In this document: in pieces, positions 52,858-63,651 of the stretch | Position numbering within the stretch: position 1 is the first letter of the stretch | Layout: each line of letters begins with the position of its first letter | DNA from: Ipomoea triloba | Taxonomy: Eukaryota; Streptophyta; Magnoliopsida; Solanales; Convolvulaceae | DNA length: 64,000 nucleotides | Reading direction: 5' to 3' | Assembly (NCBI RefSeq): GCF_003576645.1 | Contig: NC_044922.1 | Coordinates: forward strand, 8,461,049 to 8,525,048 | Notes under the pieces: generated by a model | What the model was told of the DNA's origin: nothing | Databases searched by the model: none | What the model saw: only the letters and a program-made list of their open reading frames with translations | Position numbers and translations under genes: made by a program

Positions 52858-54578
52858 ATGCAAACAGTTGGAATCTTGTCGTTACAAGGAAATTGGATGT
52901 TTTGAGTAACTGTTGATTGAACTCTGAGAATTTGCTTGGAACACTATTTTATTTTTGTCCGTTTTCATTACCTGTGTTCTTTTGTCTTGTTTTTATCGCG
53001 TTTCGTCCAGCCAAGGACGTTAAACGTGGCGCTCTTGGGAGGCACCCCAAGCCCAATAAGGAAGAGATTGAACCAGGGAACTAGATGGTCAAAATGAGGT
53101 ACATTTCTTACTATCCATCTTTCGTTTGATGAATTCTATTGTGGGATACTTTGATTAGGAAAAAAAGGGAAGTCAATGCTTAATGGAAGAATTGCTACGC
53201 AAGGTATATCCTTCCTTCCCTTTTGAAAAAAGATATAGCTTGTTCAATGATTGAAATGATATTCTTGATTCTTTGATTGATGATTTTGATTAATGAAAGA
53301 CCTTTTTGGGTGATAACATTGAGTAGAATCGTCCAAGCCCAGGAAACACTCTTAAGTGTGGAAAGGTGCTTCTTGTTAATTCATTCTTTTGACCCAGCTC
53401 CTTTTTCCACGGCTCCTCATGGAAACATCGAGGATGATGTTATCTTTTAAGTGTGGAAAGGATGCTCTGCATATGATGGGTAATCAACTGAGTCGTTAAG
53501 GTGTTAGGTTAGAGAGTGTGTTGTTGTCAGCACTATCTAGGGAGACTTTTAATTTTATGCCAAACAAATTTTTGAAATATGCTCTGGAAGCTCCCTATGA
53601 CACACACTGCACCACCGAAAATTTGAAATCCCTTTATGATTGCATGATTTTCGTCTTCTATTTTGCCGGGACCTTAGTCAAGGATCTCTCGAAGTGGGAG
53701 TGTGTACCTCCTGAGTTTTAGAAAGATAAAAATTGCAAGGCCTGGGAAATGAACTTAAATTGGCAGGACATGGGGCAAAAGGAGAGCCTATAGTGAGCTT
53801 AAGAGTGAAAAAATCCCCTAACCCTAAGTAAAAGGCATGCGAGGAAGATATGGTGAAAGTTTGATTTAAGGCCTCAATATGGCCACTCCCTGATGAAAAA
53901 CAAGAGGTGAGCCGTCTTGCTAGGATATGGGGCAACCACTGCACCATCTTCGAAAAAGCATGGAGATCCATGTGAAGTCGGTTGTCCCAAAGAGATCCTA
54001 GAAGATAAGAAAAATGAGAGGAAGTGAGCCGCCACCCCGCTTGGATTCGGGCACCCATTGCACTGACCTTCGAAAAAGCATGGAGATCCATGTGAAGTTG
54101 GGTCGCCCGAAAATGAGATCCGAGGAAATTGAGAAGAAGGAGAGATCGCCCAAAGCCACGGCGATGAGCGCTCCATGTCTCTACCCTCACTTAATTTTCA
54201 GAATAGGGGCTTTGGCGTAAGGTTGGAAATTTGGCTAGGGTGTGCGCATCGTTCCCACTAGTGGGATCGGCTTTTAGGCCCCAACAAAATGAAAGACAAA
54301 TTTCCAATGTTTGCATGATTGAAAAAATGTGATTGTCATTTTTGAAACCTACCCTTGAAGACATTTGCTTCCTCAGTATATTCCTTACATTTGGTTGACC
54401 TAAGCTTAATAGTCTTGGTAGATAGTGAAGGGAATTTCACTCGCTCTATTCCAACACACCTGAACACAAAGCTTTTTTATTAACCCACTTTCACTTAACT
54501 GTTCTTGGCGCTTAGATGATTAGGATTTGATGATAGTATGTTTGCTTGAGGACAAGCAAGGTTTAAGTGTGGAAACTT
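52858..54578 (+). other. outer family-B 3' tail
   Basis: Noncoding. Post-ORF module at 53008-53052 (GACGTTAAACGTGGCGCTC then TTGGGAGGCACCCCAA), PPT-like TTAAGTGTGGAAAGG at about 53352 and 53446, the latter after AACATCG-AGGA-TGATGTT. The conserved tail starts near 53670 and holds two CATGGAGATCCATG hairpins (53959-53972 and 54079-54092), so part of the tail is duplicated. TCCCACTAGTGGGA lies near 54252. Confidence 0.6.
54541..54578 (+). promoter_or_regulatory. hairpin plus polypurine tract (outer family B)
   Basis: TTTGCTTG-AGGA-CAAGCAAG (54541-54560) followed by TTAAGTGTGGAAACTT and the LTR start at 54579. Confidence 0.75.
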
Positions 54579-54788
54579 TGATAAGCGCAAAAAACAGTCA
54601 AGTATATTTGAATAACATTTTATAGTTTCAACACCCAATTGTGATCATCTTTCATAGATAAAACCTCTAATTAACAGCTAATTGACAAATCCAACTCAAA
54701 GGATGTGTTTAGAGTCGTTTCCGCAGGATATAGCAAAGTCTTGGACCAAAAAAAAGCAACAAACGAAGAATCAACCAGCAGGAGGCCG

Positions 54789-54927
54789 CCACGCACCATC
54801 ACACGCATGGTGGTAGGCGTGGAATAATTCCAGAACGTAACCACGTGGAGCCACACACGTGGTGACGGGCGTGGACGCGTCCAGTAGGGCAACAATGGAA
54901 TTTCGACTTTTTGGACAGCTATTTAAA
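54789..54927 (+). promoter_or_regulatory. LTR U3 promoter: palindrome pair and TATA box
   Basis: First unit: outer arms CCACGC/GCGTGG, inner arms ACCAT/ATGGT around CACACGC. Second unit: inner arms CCACAC/GTGG around ACGT. TATTTAAA starts 46 bp after the second. Sequence differs from the other families while symmetry and spacing are kept. Confidence 0.65.
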
Positions 54928-55458
54928 CCCTTCTTTCTCATTTTTGAAAGGGAGACCTTTCCAATTTTCATATCTGATTTCTCTTTCCATTCCTTCCCCT
55001 TTGGGGAGGAAAAACACACTCATTCCCACTAGATTAGAGTAGATCTTTAGATTTATGAAGATGGACTGAAGATGTAGAACTCGTCATTCCTTAGGTAAAA
55101 TACTCTTTTCATTTAGATTGCTTCTTTAGAATTATTGCATAGTGTAATTTTGATTTGTTATTTGAATGTTTATTATGTCCAAGTATAATAGTTTGGGGTG
55201 TGTGTGCCCTTGTTAAACAATTGATTGATGATAAAATCTTGCCTTATGATTATGAGAATTGTGGTAGTAGGATTGAAGTTTGTGTGGATGATGTCGTTCA
55301 AACTTTGCTTCTATTTCAGCCGGAATAGTTAGTGAACCGAGTGGAAGTGAGAGTGTGCGCGATAGTGGCTTCTTACGAGCCCAACTCATCTACACCCATG
55401 CCCTTACTTCGAAAGGACAAGGTCCGGGAGGAGTTGTAGGCTAGGTGTTCGATAAAAT

Positions 55459-58400
55459 TGTAACACCCCCAATTTTCACATCTTGGATTTATTTCAAAAT
55501 CCTTAATAATACATTGCGGAAGCATCTAACCAGCAGAAAACTGGGTGTTACCGCCACGCTTAGGTATCTCTCCTATACCCAAACGTTAAGGCTAAACTTA
55601 CAACATCAAACAACCACATCAACATCAAACTTAATACATAAGGAAGTCCTCCTTCCAGAGTATCTATTCTAAGATAGAGTAGACCTCAACCTTTACTTCT
55701 CTTCTGTTCAGAGCTTAATGGGCTACAGGGGTCCACACTAATCTGCAACTGATAAGAACACATTGAAGTGTAGTTAGCGCGACGGCTAAGTAAAATCCAA
55801 TGTCACTTAAAAGTAGACAAAGGTTTGAAAACACGCATAAGAGAGTTTTGTAACTATACCCATTTGATGAGATTTCAGCTGAAAATAAGTTAACAATGAA
55901 GACTTGTACAAAAAGTGTTTAGTGAATCAACATTCACCTGTCTCTTACTTGAAATCCATCTACCTAGTTATACACTTATATAAATTCCACTAACACTACA
56001 TATGTCCATTCTTAATACTATTATTATAATGGTGCGAACCCATAGTCAACCATTTATGAATCAATCGATTCCTAGCACCATTCATATTAACATCCTTAAT
56101 CTTGCTCCTTATCATAAATTTCAGTCCATATTACAATCCAATTCTCATCGGTACTCCATAATCATACTCATCATCACAGTCATAATTATATAAGCATTTA
56201 ATTAGTAATAACCAGCTTACCATAATAAAGTTAAAGATATTCCAATTAATACCACCATTTCCTTCTCATTTCCATCACCTCACCACAACCTAGTTATTCC
56301 AACTAGGGGAAGCAGATCTAGGACCTTTAGTGTGCACACCCCTTGTCGGGATTCCAAGCCCGCAGGTTAGTCACTAGCTCTAGTAACCGTGGATATGTTT
56401 CTACAAGGTTACTCAACGTGGTTAACACCAATCACTTCAGGGCCCATTGTTTGTGAATCCATTGTGAATGTTAAAAGGAATAGTCTCCAACTTTACACCA
56501 TAATTTCATTTTATCACATTTTTTACTTTCTCGATTTATGCACTTTGGACAGTATAGGTCTACCTTTGTATATATATAAGATTGTAAATACATATACATG
56601 TCTACTACATATATTCGTCACAACATAATCGTATACTAGTTACCTCATATAATCATCCACATATCTACATATATTCATGATATACCACAATCACACCAAT
56701 CTTTCATCTACTAAAATCTTTATATCCATACTTTATCAAGAAATTCATGAATATCATGGTGGAAAAAGGTTTTGGTGGACATAAAGATTACCTTATCTTC
56801 TTGAAAATGTTACTAACTTCCTCTAGATGCTCACTCTTCCACTTCCTTTGGTTCTTCTACACAATCCATAATTTATCCACAACATACATAATATTAGATC
56901 CTTGAGAACACTAACTATAATAAAATAATTAGTCCCACCTTGATCATATATTAATTACCATTCCGTCTATTCATCCAGTCATTAAACCTTAATAACTATT
57001 ATCAGTTCTTAATCACTATAATTAGAGCTTAATCACCTCCTGAACTTCATTGTTAATCCATCATTAATTACTAAGTCCTTAACTAAGCTCTAATTACTAT
57101 CTATGATCATTACAATCATCAGTAATATCCATCCTAACTTTATCACCATTTCATAACCCATGTATCAACATGTTATAACGTCATAGTCCTAAAGGATAGT
57201 TCAAAACCTCCAAGTATCACCACCCTCCAGGACCGAATATGTAAATGACCATGACCTTCAAAATCTCACATCTTACATCTATAACCCAAAATTACTTATT
57301 CAATGTCATAGCTTATGTCTATTACCTTTATATTCATCATATCCATATACCAATATTTTTCCTTTTCATAATCCATATTCCAAAAATGTCCAAAAGTCCT
57401 CTAACATCATAATCTCCTTACTTACCATAATCATAATAACCTCTTAGGTTCATTACAACCCCATCATCTAAACCTCAATAATAATAATCAAAGCTTATAC
57501 AATTTGATCTTACTCTCGAACCTACTGGACTCCACTAGACGTAGAGTGGACACGCGTCCAGGACCGCGTCCAACACGTTCCGCCTATTCTGGACAGTAAT
57601 TCAGCTTGGCGCAGTCCGAACGATTGAGCCGGTAAAAATAGTTCCCGAACTCTTTTTCACTTGAAATTTTTATGGTAGGATCCCAACTTATAGTACTTGA
57701 TGTCCATAAAAAGTTTTGGTCATTTTGGTTCGCGAATAAACACAGAAAATTCCATGTTTGCCCTTGGCAGTGTGCTGTCCGGAATTCTGTCTCTCCCTGG
57801 ACCAGTTTTGGAAAAAAATTCGAAAACCATACTTATACTACTCCGATCATTATGAAATTTTATATGCGGGTTCTACACTTATAGAACTACATGTCTAAAA
57901 AAAATAGGATCAAAATACCTTACCAATTTTTCCCAATAAATCTCGGAAGTTACTGCCAGAATCTACCCTGATTTCCTTTCACTATTTTCACAAGTATAAG
58001 CCTATATGGACATAAATACAACATATACAAGCATATCCAAGCTATGAACATGTATACAAAAATATTCCCAAAGCTCCAAAACACCATATTTCAACCAAAT
58101 AATCAATTATCTAATTTCAAGTGACTAAACCAACTTAAGGGAATTCCTTACCTCCACCGGGTTACTAGTCCTCGTAGAAGACTTTTGGAGTTGATTTCCC
58201 CAAATTTCACCTTAAAATCCTAAGATCACAATCAACACCATAACAAGAGATTTCAAGAAATTACTCTCAAATTCAAGCTCTAGGAAGGAAAATAGAACTT
58301 TTTACCGAATAAAATCGAAGATTTACCGAACGTTCTTGAGAGATGTGAAGGAAATTAGCTATGGAAGCAATGGAGGAAGAAGAATGGTGAAGATGATCTC

Positions 58401-58937
58401 TCTCTCTCTCTCCTCTCCTCTTCATTTCGGCAAAAGCAAGGGAAAAAGGAAAAAAAATTGGCTTTTATACTACATCACAATCTTATGTGATAAGATTGGA
58501 AAAAAATTAATAAAATAATAAAATATCTTCCAACTTATCAGTTGGGGTCCAAACAGATAAAGTTTCGGTGGAAAATAATCCAGATAGAATAATTTCCGAA
58601 ACTAAAAATTTATTCCAGACTAACCCTCAAAATTGGGCTAGGTTCGGTACACCGCGAAATTTAGCGATGTACGATCAAAATAAATTTTCGCTGCTATGAG
58701 CTGATTTAATTAAATAGGAAATTCAAGAATAATAGTATGGTGTCTAATAATTCATTTCCTAGGACAAACGGGTCCGAACACCAGCTCCTAAAATTTTTAC
58801 AGTTCGTGACCGGTACGTAGGTTCGCAGCTTAATAACAACTATACTCACTTATAAAAATTCTTTTGAAATATCTGAAGATCATAACTTAGGAATGTCAAC
58901 GCCTTAAGATAATGTTAATAAAATACGGGGTATTACA
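55459..58937 (-). mobile_element. X element copy 3, complete, TSD AAAAT
   Basis: 3479 bp flanked by AAAAT at 55454-55458 and 58938-58942. Ends TGTAACACCCCC (plus strand) and TGTAATACCCCGTATTTT (minus strand). On the minus strand it has TATA at 58470-58461, leader, donor GAG/GTAAGG at 58152/58151, and acceptor TTCTTATCAG at 55749. The exon after the acceptor resembles the start of the 141-codon ORF of copy 2 but lacks the ATG and most of the sequence. The long AT-rich intron part has no ORF. Solo LTR of a Tekay-like element is the simplest reading. Confidence 0.85.
58152..58470 (-). promoter_or_regulatory. X-element promoter and leader exon (copy 3)
   Basis: GTATAAAAGCC on the minus strand at 58470, followed by the CTCTCTCTCTC leader and GAG/GTAAGG donor. 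Very similar to copy 2 (11315-11620) and copy 1 (about 600-890). Confidence 0.6.
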
Positions 58938-59311
58938 AAAATGCCTCAACCGAATGAGGATTTAGAGTCTGAGTGTGATGCCACTCGGTATCAATACCGT
59001 GACTCCTTTATTCAATTCTGAAACTCGTTTTCAGATCCCCTTAGGACGATCAATCGATTTGTCTAACATTGGTGCACATCCCCTTCATTTCCTTTTATAT
59101 TGTTTAGTTTACTCTTGTTCCTACAACCTCAACTCACTTATCAAAACAACCCTTGTAATACTTGCAACTCTTACCTCTTAACACCTTTAAGGTCAACACT
59201 AATTCGCTCCAATTTGTCAACCTTGAGAGACACGACACTCGAGGAGTCTTGACTCTTCGTTTTAACACCTTCCATACCTACATTCACCTCACCACATACT
59301 CATAGCAGTCA

Positions 59312-59699
59312 CTTGCAACCAAGTTTTAGCTAACGCTCCAAAAGCTAAGCCAAGGAATGTATGCTCACTATCATAAGGCCTCAATAAGATGAAGACTCAA
59401 GTAGTATCGGTGGTCTAGAATCAAGTGCCACCGGTCAACAGTATGTGCCAGAGCTTTACTAGTGGCTTTAGGATAACTCAACCATCTCTATATTATCTTA
59501 GGCACACAAGTCATGGGGTGGTTGACAACAGCATCCTCAAACTCGGTGGTGGAACACCATCGTATGACTGAAGTAGTATTTACTGCCTAGAGGGTAGTGG
59601 CATGCGTATCTCTCTCCTTAGACCATTTACTATAAAGATTTTGCATTGATTAAGTTTAATATGCCAATCAAGTTAAGTTTTAGCCTTTGATATTATTTT
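59312..59699. other. unclassified non-LTR segment
   Basis: The right flank of the outer family-B element. No ORF longer than a few dozen codons, no LTR ends and no match to other parts of the window. It has locally balanced base composition and words such as GGTGGTTGACAACAGC and CTCGGTGGTGGAACACC. It may be a fragment of another repeat or of the ancestral insertion site. Confidence 0.4.
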
Positions 59700-60205
59700 G
59701 TTAATTAATTGTGTTATTGTCTGGCCAACTTTAATGCAATTTGATTAGCTGAACCGAGGGAACTGTTAGAGTAAAAAACGTGCCTAATAATTCTGTGCTT
59801 TAGAGGATAGATGAATAAATAATTTAGTTGTCTTGTTGGGTTGTTAATTTGGTTCTAAACCAGATACTCCGTAGTTCTTTTAGGCTTAATGTATTTTAAC
59901 TGTTTGAATAAGTTTCTTAAACATGTTAACACTTAACGCACGTAACTAACTTTGGACGCCATATAAAGTTGTCATATTGAAGAAAAGAACGAACCCTTAA
60001 CTTGAATGGCAAAGTTAAACCAAATTGCAGAATTAGTAATGGTAATTGATTCATGTTCCTAGTCTCTATTCTTTTGTTACCTGCTGTTTATTTTCAAATT
60101 ATTAAATTGCATTGTATGAATTTCCTGTGGGTTTGACCCTGGCTTTGCACGCTATATTGCAATTGATTTGTGCACTTGCGAGGACATTATTACAATTGTT
60201 CATCA
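59700..60205 (+). repeat. relic family-C LTR end (plus)
   Basis: Aligns by eye with the reverse complement of 49438-50070 with many substitutions and indels. Shared landmarks are GGCCAACTTTAA, TGATTCATGTTCCTAG and GTGCACTTGCGAGGAC, and it ends TTGTTCATCA. Much older than the other family-C LTRs. No PBS follows. Confidence 0.7.
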
Positions 60206-60254
60206 AACTCCTACTCTAAAGCCTTAATACAACGTAATTATTTAACTGTGTCAT

Positions 60255-61642
60255 TGATAAGCACCAATAATAACTTATTTTAGGGGTCATTTACAGGCTA
60301 GAATAATTACCCATTTTATAAGAATTTCATGCATTAAGACTCATATGTGACCAAAAACCACTAACACGATCATGGAAGATGTTTTTAAGGTATTCTACAG
60401 CCAAAGGGAGGACTTAAGGCCAAAACTGAGCAGAAAATGAAGAAACCATGAAGCAGGAGCCTCCCACGCGGCCTCACACGCGTGTGGGTGGACGTGGAAT
60501 CATTCTAGCAGCTCCCAACGCCCTCCACCACGCGTGGCAATAGCTGTCGAAGCCTCAAGGCTCGACGTCCTCACACACGGCCTCACACGCGTCGAGAGTG
60601 TGCCGTAGCATTTTCTCGGAAAATCCTTCAGGGCTCGACGCGTTGAGAGCCCTGTGACACCCTAAAAATCATCTTCGGGAAAAATGTATATTTTGCCCCA
60701 ATTTTGTTCCCCCTATATAAGGATCATTATCCCAAGCCCTAGGCAGTAGATTTTAGCACATATTATCATATATTAGGTTTTAGATTAGGTTTTCTTGCGG
60801 ATTTTCTCTCCCCTTGGGGGAAATTCCTCTTTTCCTAGATTAGATTAGCTTCAAGGGCAAGGAGGAAGATTGGAATTTCAAAGAAAAGTGTAAAAGCCTC
60901 CCCTCTTGAGGGTGGTAACTATTCTATCCATTTCTTAATCTAATATTTGCTTCTTTGAGGTTTCATATATTTTCCTTGTTTCTTTAGTATGTTAGAGTAG
61001 AGTAGAAAGGGGATTGGTGGCCCCAAGGTTAATCTATGTGGATGTTTGATATAAATTGCTAGATTAAATGTGAGCTTTTTGATTGTTGGATGATGATCTT
61101 GTGTGGATGATGTTTATTGATGCTTTGTGCCTAAGTGTGGCCACATTAGGTAGCAAACCCAAAGAAAGTGAGTGTGTGCGCGATAGCGGCCACTCACGAG
61201 TCTCACTCACCCACATCTCCGCTCTTAGTCCGAAAGGACAAGATCCGTGAGGAGTGGTAGACAAAGTGTTCGATGAAATGCCCCAACCGAATGAGGATGT
61301 GGGAGTCCAAAGTGTGACGCCACTTGGTGATGTGCCATGAACTCCCTAGTCTACTCCACATCTCTAGCTCACGAAACTATACAAAGATAGTCCACGTAGA
61401 GAAGCCTAAGGCCCCGATCTCTGCCTTTCCATTTATTTTTACCACAACCATTATCAACCTTCCCCTCTCCTACAAATGAATCCTACTCCTAGCCATTCCC
61501 GTAACTCTTTTCCTTCAACCTCTTAGATGCCAACACACCAATTCGATTCCCATTCGCCATCCTTGAGAGACACGACACTCGGGGAGTCTTGACTCTTCGT
61601 TTTAACACCTTCATATTCAACTCACACTAAACCACAACATCA
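60255..61642 (+). repeat. family-D 5' LTR (1388 bp)
   Basis: TGATAAGCACCAATAATAAC to CCACAACATCA. Contains palindromes at 60464-60497 and about 60514-60540, TATATAA at 60714-60720, and the block GTGCGCGATAGCGGCCACTC also found on the minus strand near 17770. A Ser/Asp-poor short ORF on the minus strand at 61064 is not considered coding. A 60580-60660 insert contains CTCGACG/CGTCGAG words not seen in the other copies. Confidence 0.85.
60464..60720 (+). promoter_or_regulatory. LTR U3 promoter: palindromes and TATA box
   Basis: First palindrome has core CTCACACGCGTGTGGG in CCACGC/GACGTGG arms. The second reads CCACCACGCGTGG with a decayed right arm. TATATAA at 60714-60720 is farther away than in other families because of the 60540-60700 insertion, which contains a third CACACGCGT-like word near 60586. 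Confidence 0.6.
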
Positions 61643-61645
61643 AAA

Positions 61646-61663
61646 TGGCGCCGTTGCCGGGGA
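61646..61663 (+). promoter_or_regulatory. primer-binding site, tRNA-Asp type
   Basis: TGGCGCCGTTGCCGGGGA, perfect 18-nt match to the tRNA-Asp complement, three bases after the LTR. Confidence 0.9.
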
Positions 61664-61887
61664 TGGCAAACGGTTTTGAATTTTGTTAACATTTTTGAAG
61701 TAGATTGTTTAGAGTTCTTGAATTGTTTTCTTTTTGTTTGTTTTATTTTCTTATTTTTGATTATTTGATTGAAGAAGTGAGCATATTATCTTTGAATATC
61801 TTGCAACTACTTCTAGTTGCGAAATATTTGTTGTTGGTTAAGCTTTGTGCAGGAAATTTTCTTTGTCAAATCATTTGAAGCTTACCA

Positions 61888-63393
61888 ATGAATGCTTATC
61901 CGTATTCCCATGGTTACCCATACCATGGAAGACCATATACAACAAATATTCCACCCCAAACTTATGAACATTACCCATATTATTATCCAAGTCCTTATGA
62001 ATGCCCACCACCACAATATACCTACTCTCCTTACCCGAATACTTTCCCTTATCTAAACTACACCCAATATCCTCATGATACCCCCTCTGTGCTTACCCAC
62101 GAAAGAATTGAGAAGTCTACATACCAAAATGGAGAGGAATCCCTTAGTTCTATAGCTGAGAGTATTAACAACCGACTTATTCAAGTCATGAAGGAGATTG
62201 ATCCTAGTTGTGAATCGGCATTACATGCCACAATTCCTTCAATTGTTAAACCTCCATCTCATTATAACCCTCCATCAAATTATAATCCTGAGAGAAATAG
62301 GTATTCTCATTCTTACACTCATCCTAGCTATTCACCCCCACCTCAACAACATGATAGATATTTCCACGAAACACCACATTTTGCTCAAAATTTCACCCAA
62401 TCCATACCATATGAGAGGCCACCTTGTGAGTACCTTCCACTGGTCAATGATGAAATCCTAATCTTGAAAGACAAATTAGAAATGTTCATCCAAATGGCCA
62501 AGGAGGATACTATCAAATTAAGAAATGAAATCAGAAGCGAAATGAAGAAGAATCTTGTTACCCTTCGCAAGGAAGGACTTCCACTAGACGAAATTGAGGC
62601 TAAGATGTTATCGATGTCGGAAGAGCTCATGAAGAGAATGCTACCAATGGATCACCCGACAATGGAAACTGACCAACAGGAGAGTGACAAGATGGACAAA
62701 ATGATTGATGATGAAGAGCTGTGTGTAAAACAATCCACATAACTTGACACCCCGGTGCTCCAAGAAGTTTCGACTCCTGAGTTGAACACGCAACAATGGG
62801 GGGAGATTGAGAGTGAAGATGATGATCACATTGAAATTGTGTGGGAAGACGAAAAACCCACACAAGGTAAGACTCTCACTCCAACTCTTATCGAAAGTTC
62901 TTATAATGTTTGTGAGGATGATTCCCTTATACTTCATGATAATTTTGATGACTGTGATAAAGCTTCGTTTTGCTCATGGGAGTGTGATTCCTTACAATTT
63001 TGTGATGATTTCGGGAGTGAGGATGATATCGAGTTATTAGGGATCATAGAAGGAGAAAGGAAACGAAAGGAAATGATTGTCACCATTGGCAATCCAAAAG
63101 AACAAGATTGGAAAGAGAACGCTTTAGATATGCTAGACTGTGGAAAAAGTGTTCATTGGGAGACCTTTAAGGACAAGTTCTTAGAGGATGGAACCTATGA
63201 AAAGAAGGGAGAAGAGGGGTACACTATCCTTAAATATCTTAGGGTATTACCCCATGCTTATTTGTCAATAGGATGTGTTTTCCCCTTCTTTGTTTTTAAA
63301 TTCAAGGATGTCCTACATCTTGGGGCATACCTTGAAGCTAAGGTTCACGGGACGCTTGGTAAGGTCCCAAAATCTATGTGCTTCGAAGGATAG
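61888..63393 (+). pseudogene. gag-like P/Y/H-rich protein (family D, plus copy)
   Basis: About 500 codons in one frame with a single TAA at 62740. Starts MNAYPYSHGYPYHGRPYTTN 225 bp after the PBS. Domains in order: Pro/Tyr/His-rich repeats (to about codon 70), SSIAESINNRLIQVMKEIDP, a second Pro/Tyr-rich stretch, an amphipathic helix DEILILKDKLEMFIQMAKED with LRKEGLPLDEIEAKMLSMSEEL, an acidic block IESEDDDHIEIVWEDE, and the C-terminal FKFKDVLHLGAYLEAKVHGT followed by LGKVPKSMCFEG. No zinc knuckle, protease or RT. Most complete example of this protein; function unknown, gag position suggests RNA or particle binding. Confidence 0.7.
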
Positions 63394-63409
63394 AGCACAC
63401 AACGTCTGG

Positions 63410-63454
63410 CCAGGAGACGTTAAACCATGGCGCACTTGGGAGGCAGTCCCAACG
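63410..63454 (+). promoter_or_regulatory. post-ORF GGGAGGC module
   Basis: CAGGAGACGTTAAACCATGG then CGCACTTGGGAGGCAGTCCCAA, within 20-60 bp of the gag-like stop. TTGGGAGGCAGTCCCAA is a hairpin like that at 30088. Confidence 0.6.
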
Positions 63455-63651
63455 TTATCTTAGATATTAGAATTTTACTTCTTGTTTACTTTTTCTTTTC
63501 CTTTGATATTAGCAATTTTGTTTTTTAGAATAGCCTTGCTTGAACTAACAATGCAGGTGATTTTAGAGCTAAGCCATGACAAATGAGCTAAACCGGATCA
63601 AAAGCAAAAGGCAAAAGCCAGGAGACGAAGAAAGTGATCAGCACTGCTGGC

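Larger units (their letters stand above)
16190..59311 (+). mobile_element. outer family-B Athila-like element with nested insertions
   Basis: Reconstructed from segments that continue each other across insertions: 5' LTR remnant 16190-16486, PBS, gag-like ORF 16735-17315 resuming at 29158, inter-ORF palindromes 30308-30442, ORF3 leader resuming at 51008, ORF3 51490-52857, tail, PPT and 3' LTR 54579-59311. The last 298 bp of the two LTRs are almost identical. Without insertions it would be roughly 8.4 kb. No RT, RNase H or integrase is present, so it is non-autonomous. Its own 5' end lies left of the window, beyond the Athila pol insertion in its 5' LTR. Confidence 0.75.
54579..59311 (+). repeat. 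outer family-B 3' LTR, interrupted by X copy 3
   Basis: 54579-55458 and 58943-59311 make up a 1249-bp LTR once X copy 3 and one AAAAT duplication are removed. Palindromes at 54789-54822 and 54841-54874, TATTTAAA at 54920-54927. Ends AGCAGTCA, as does the 5' LTR remnant. Confidence 0.85.
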
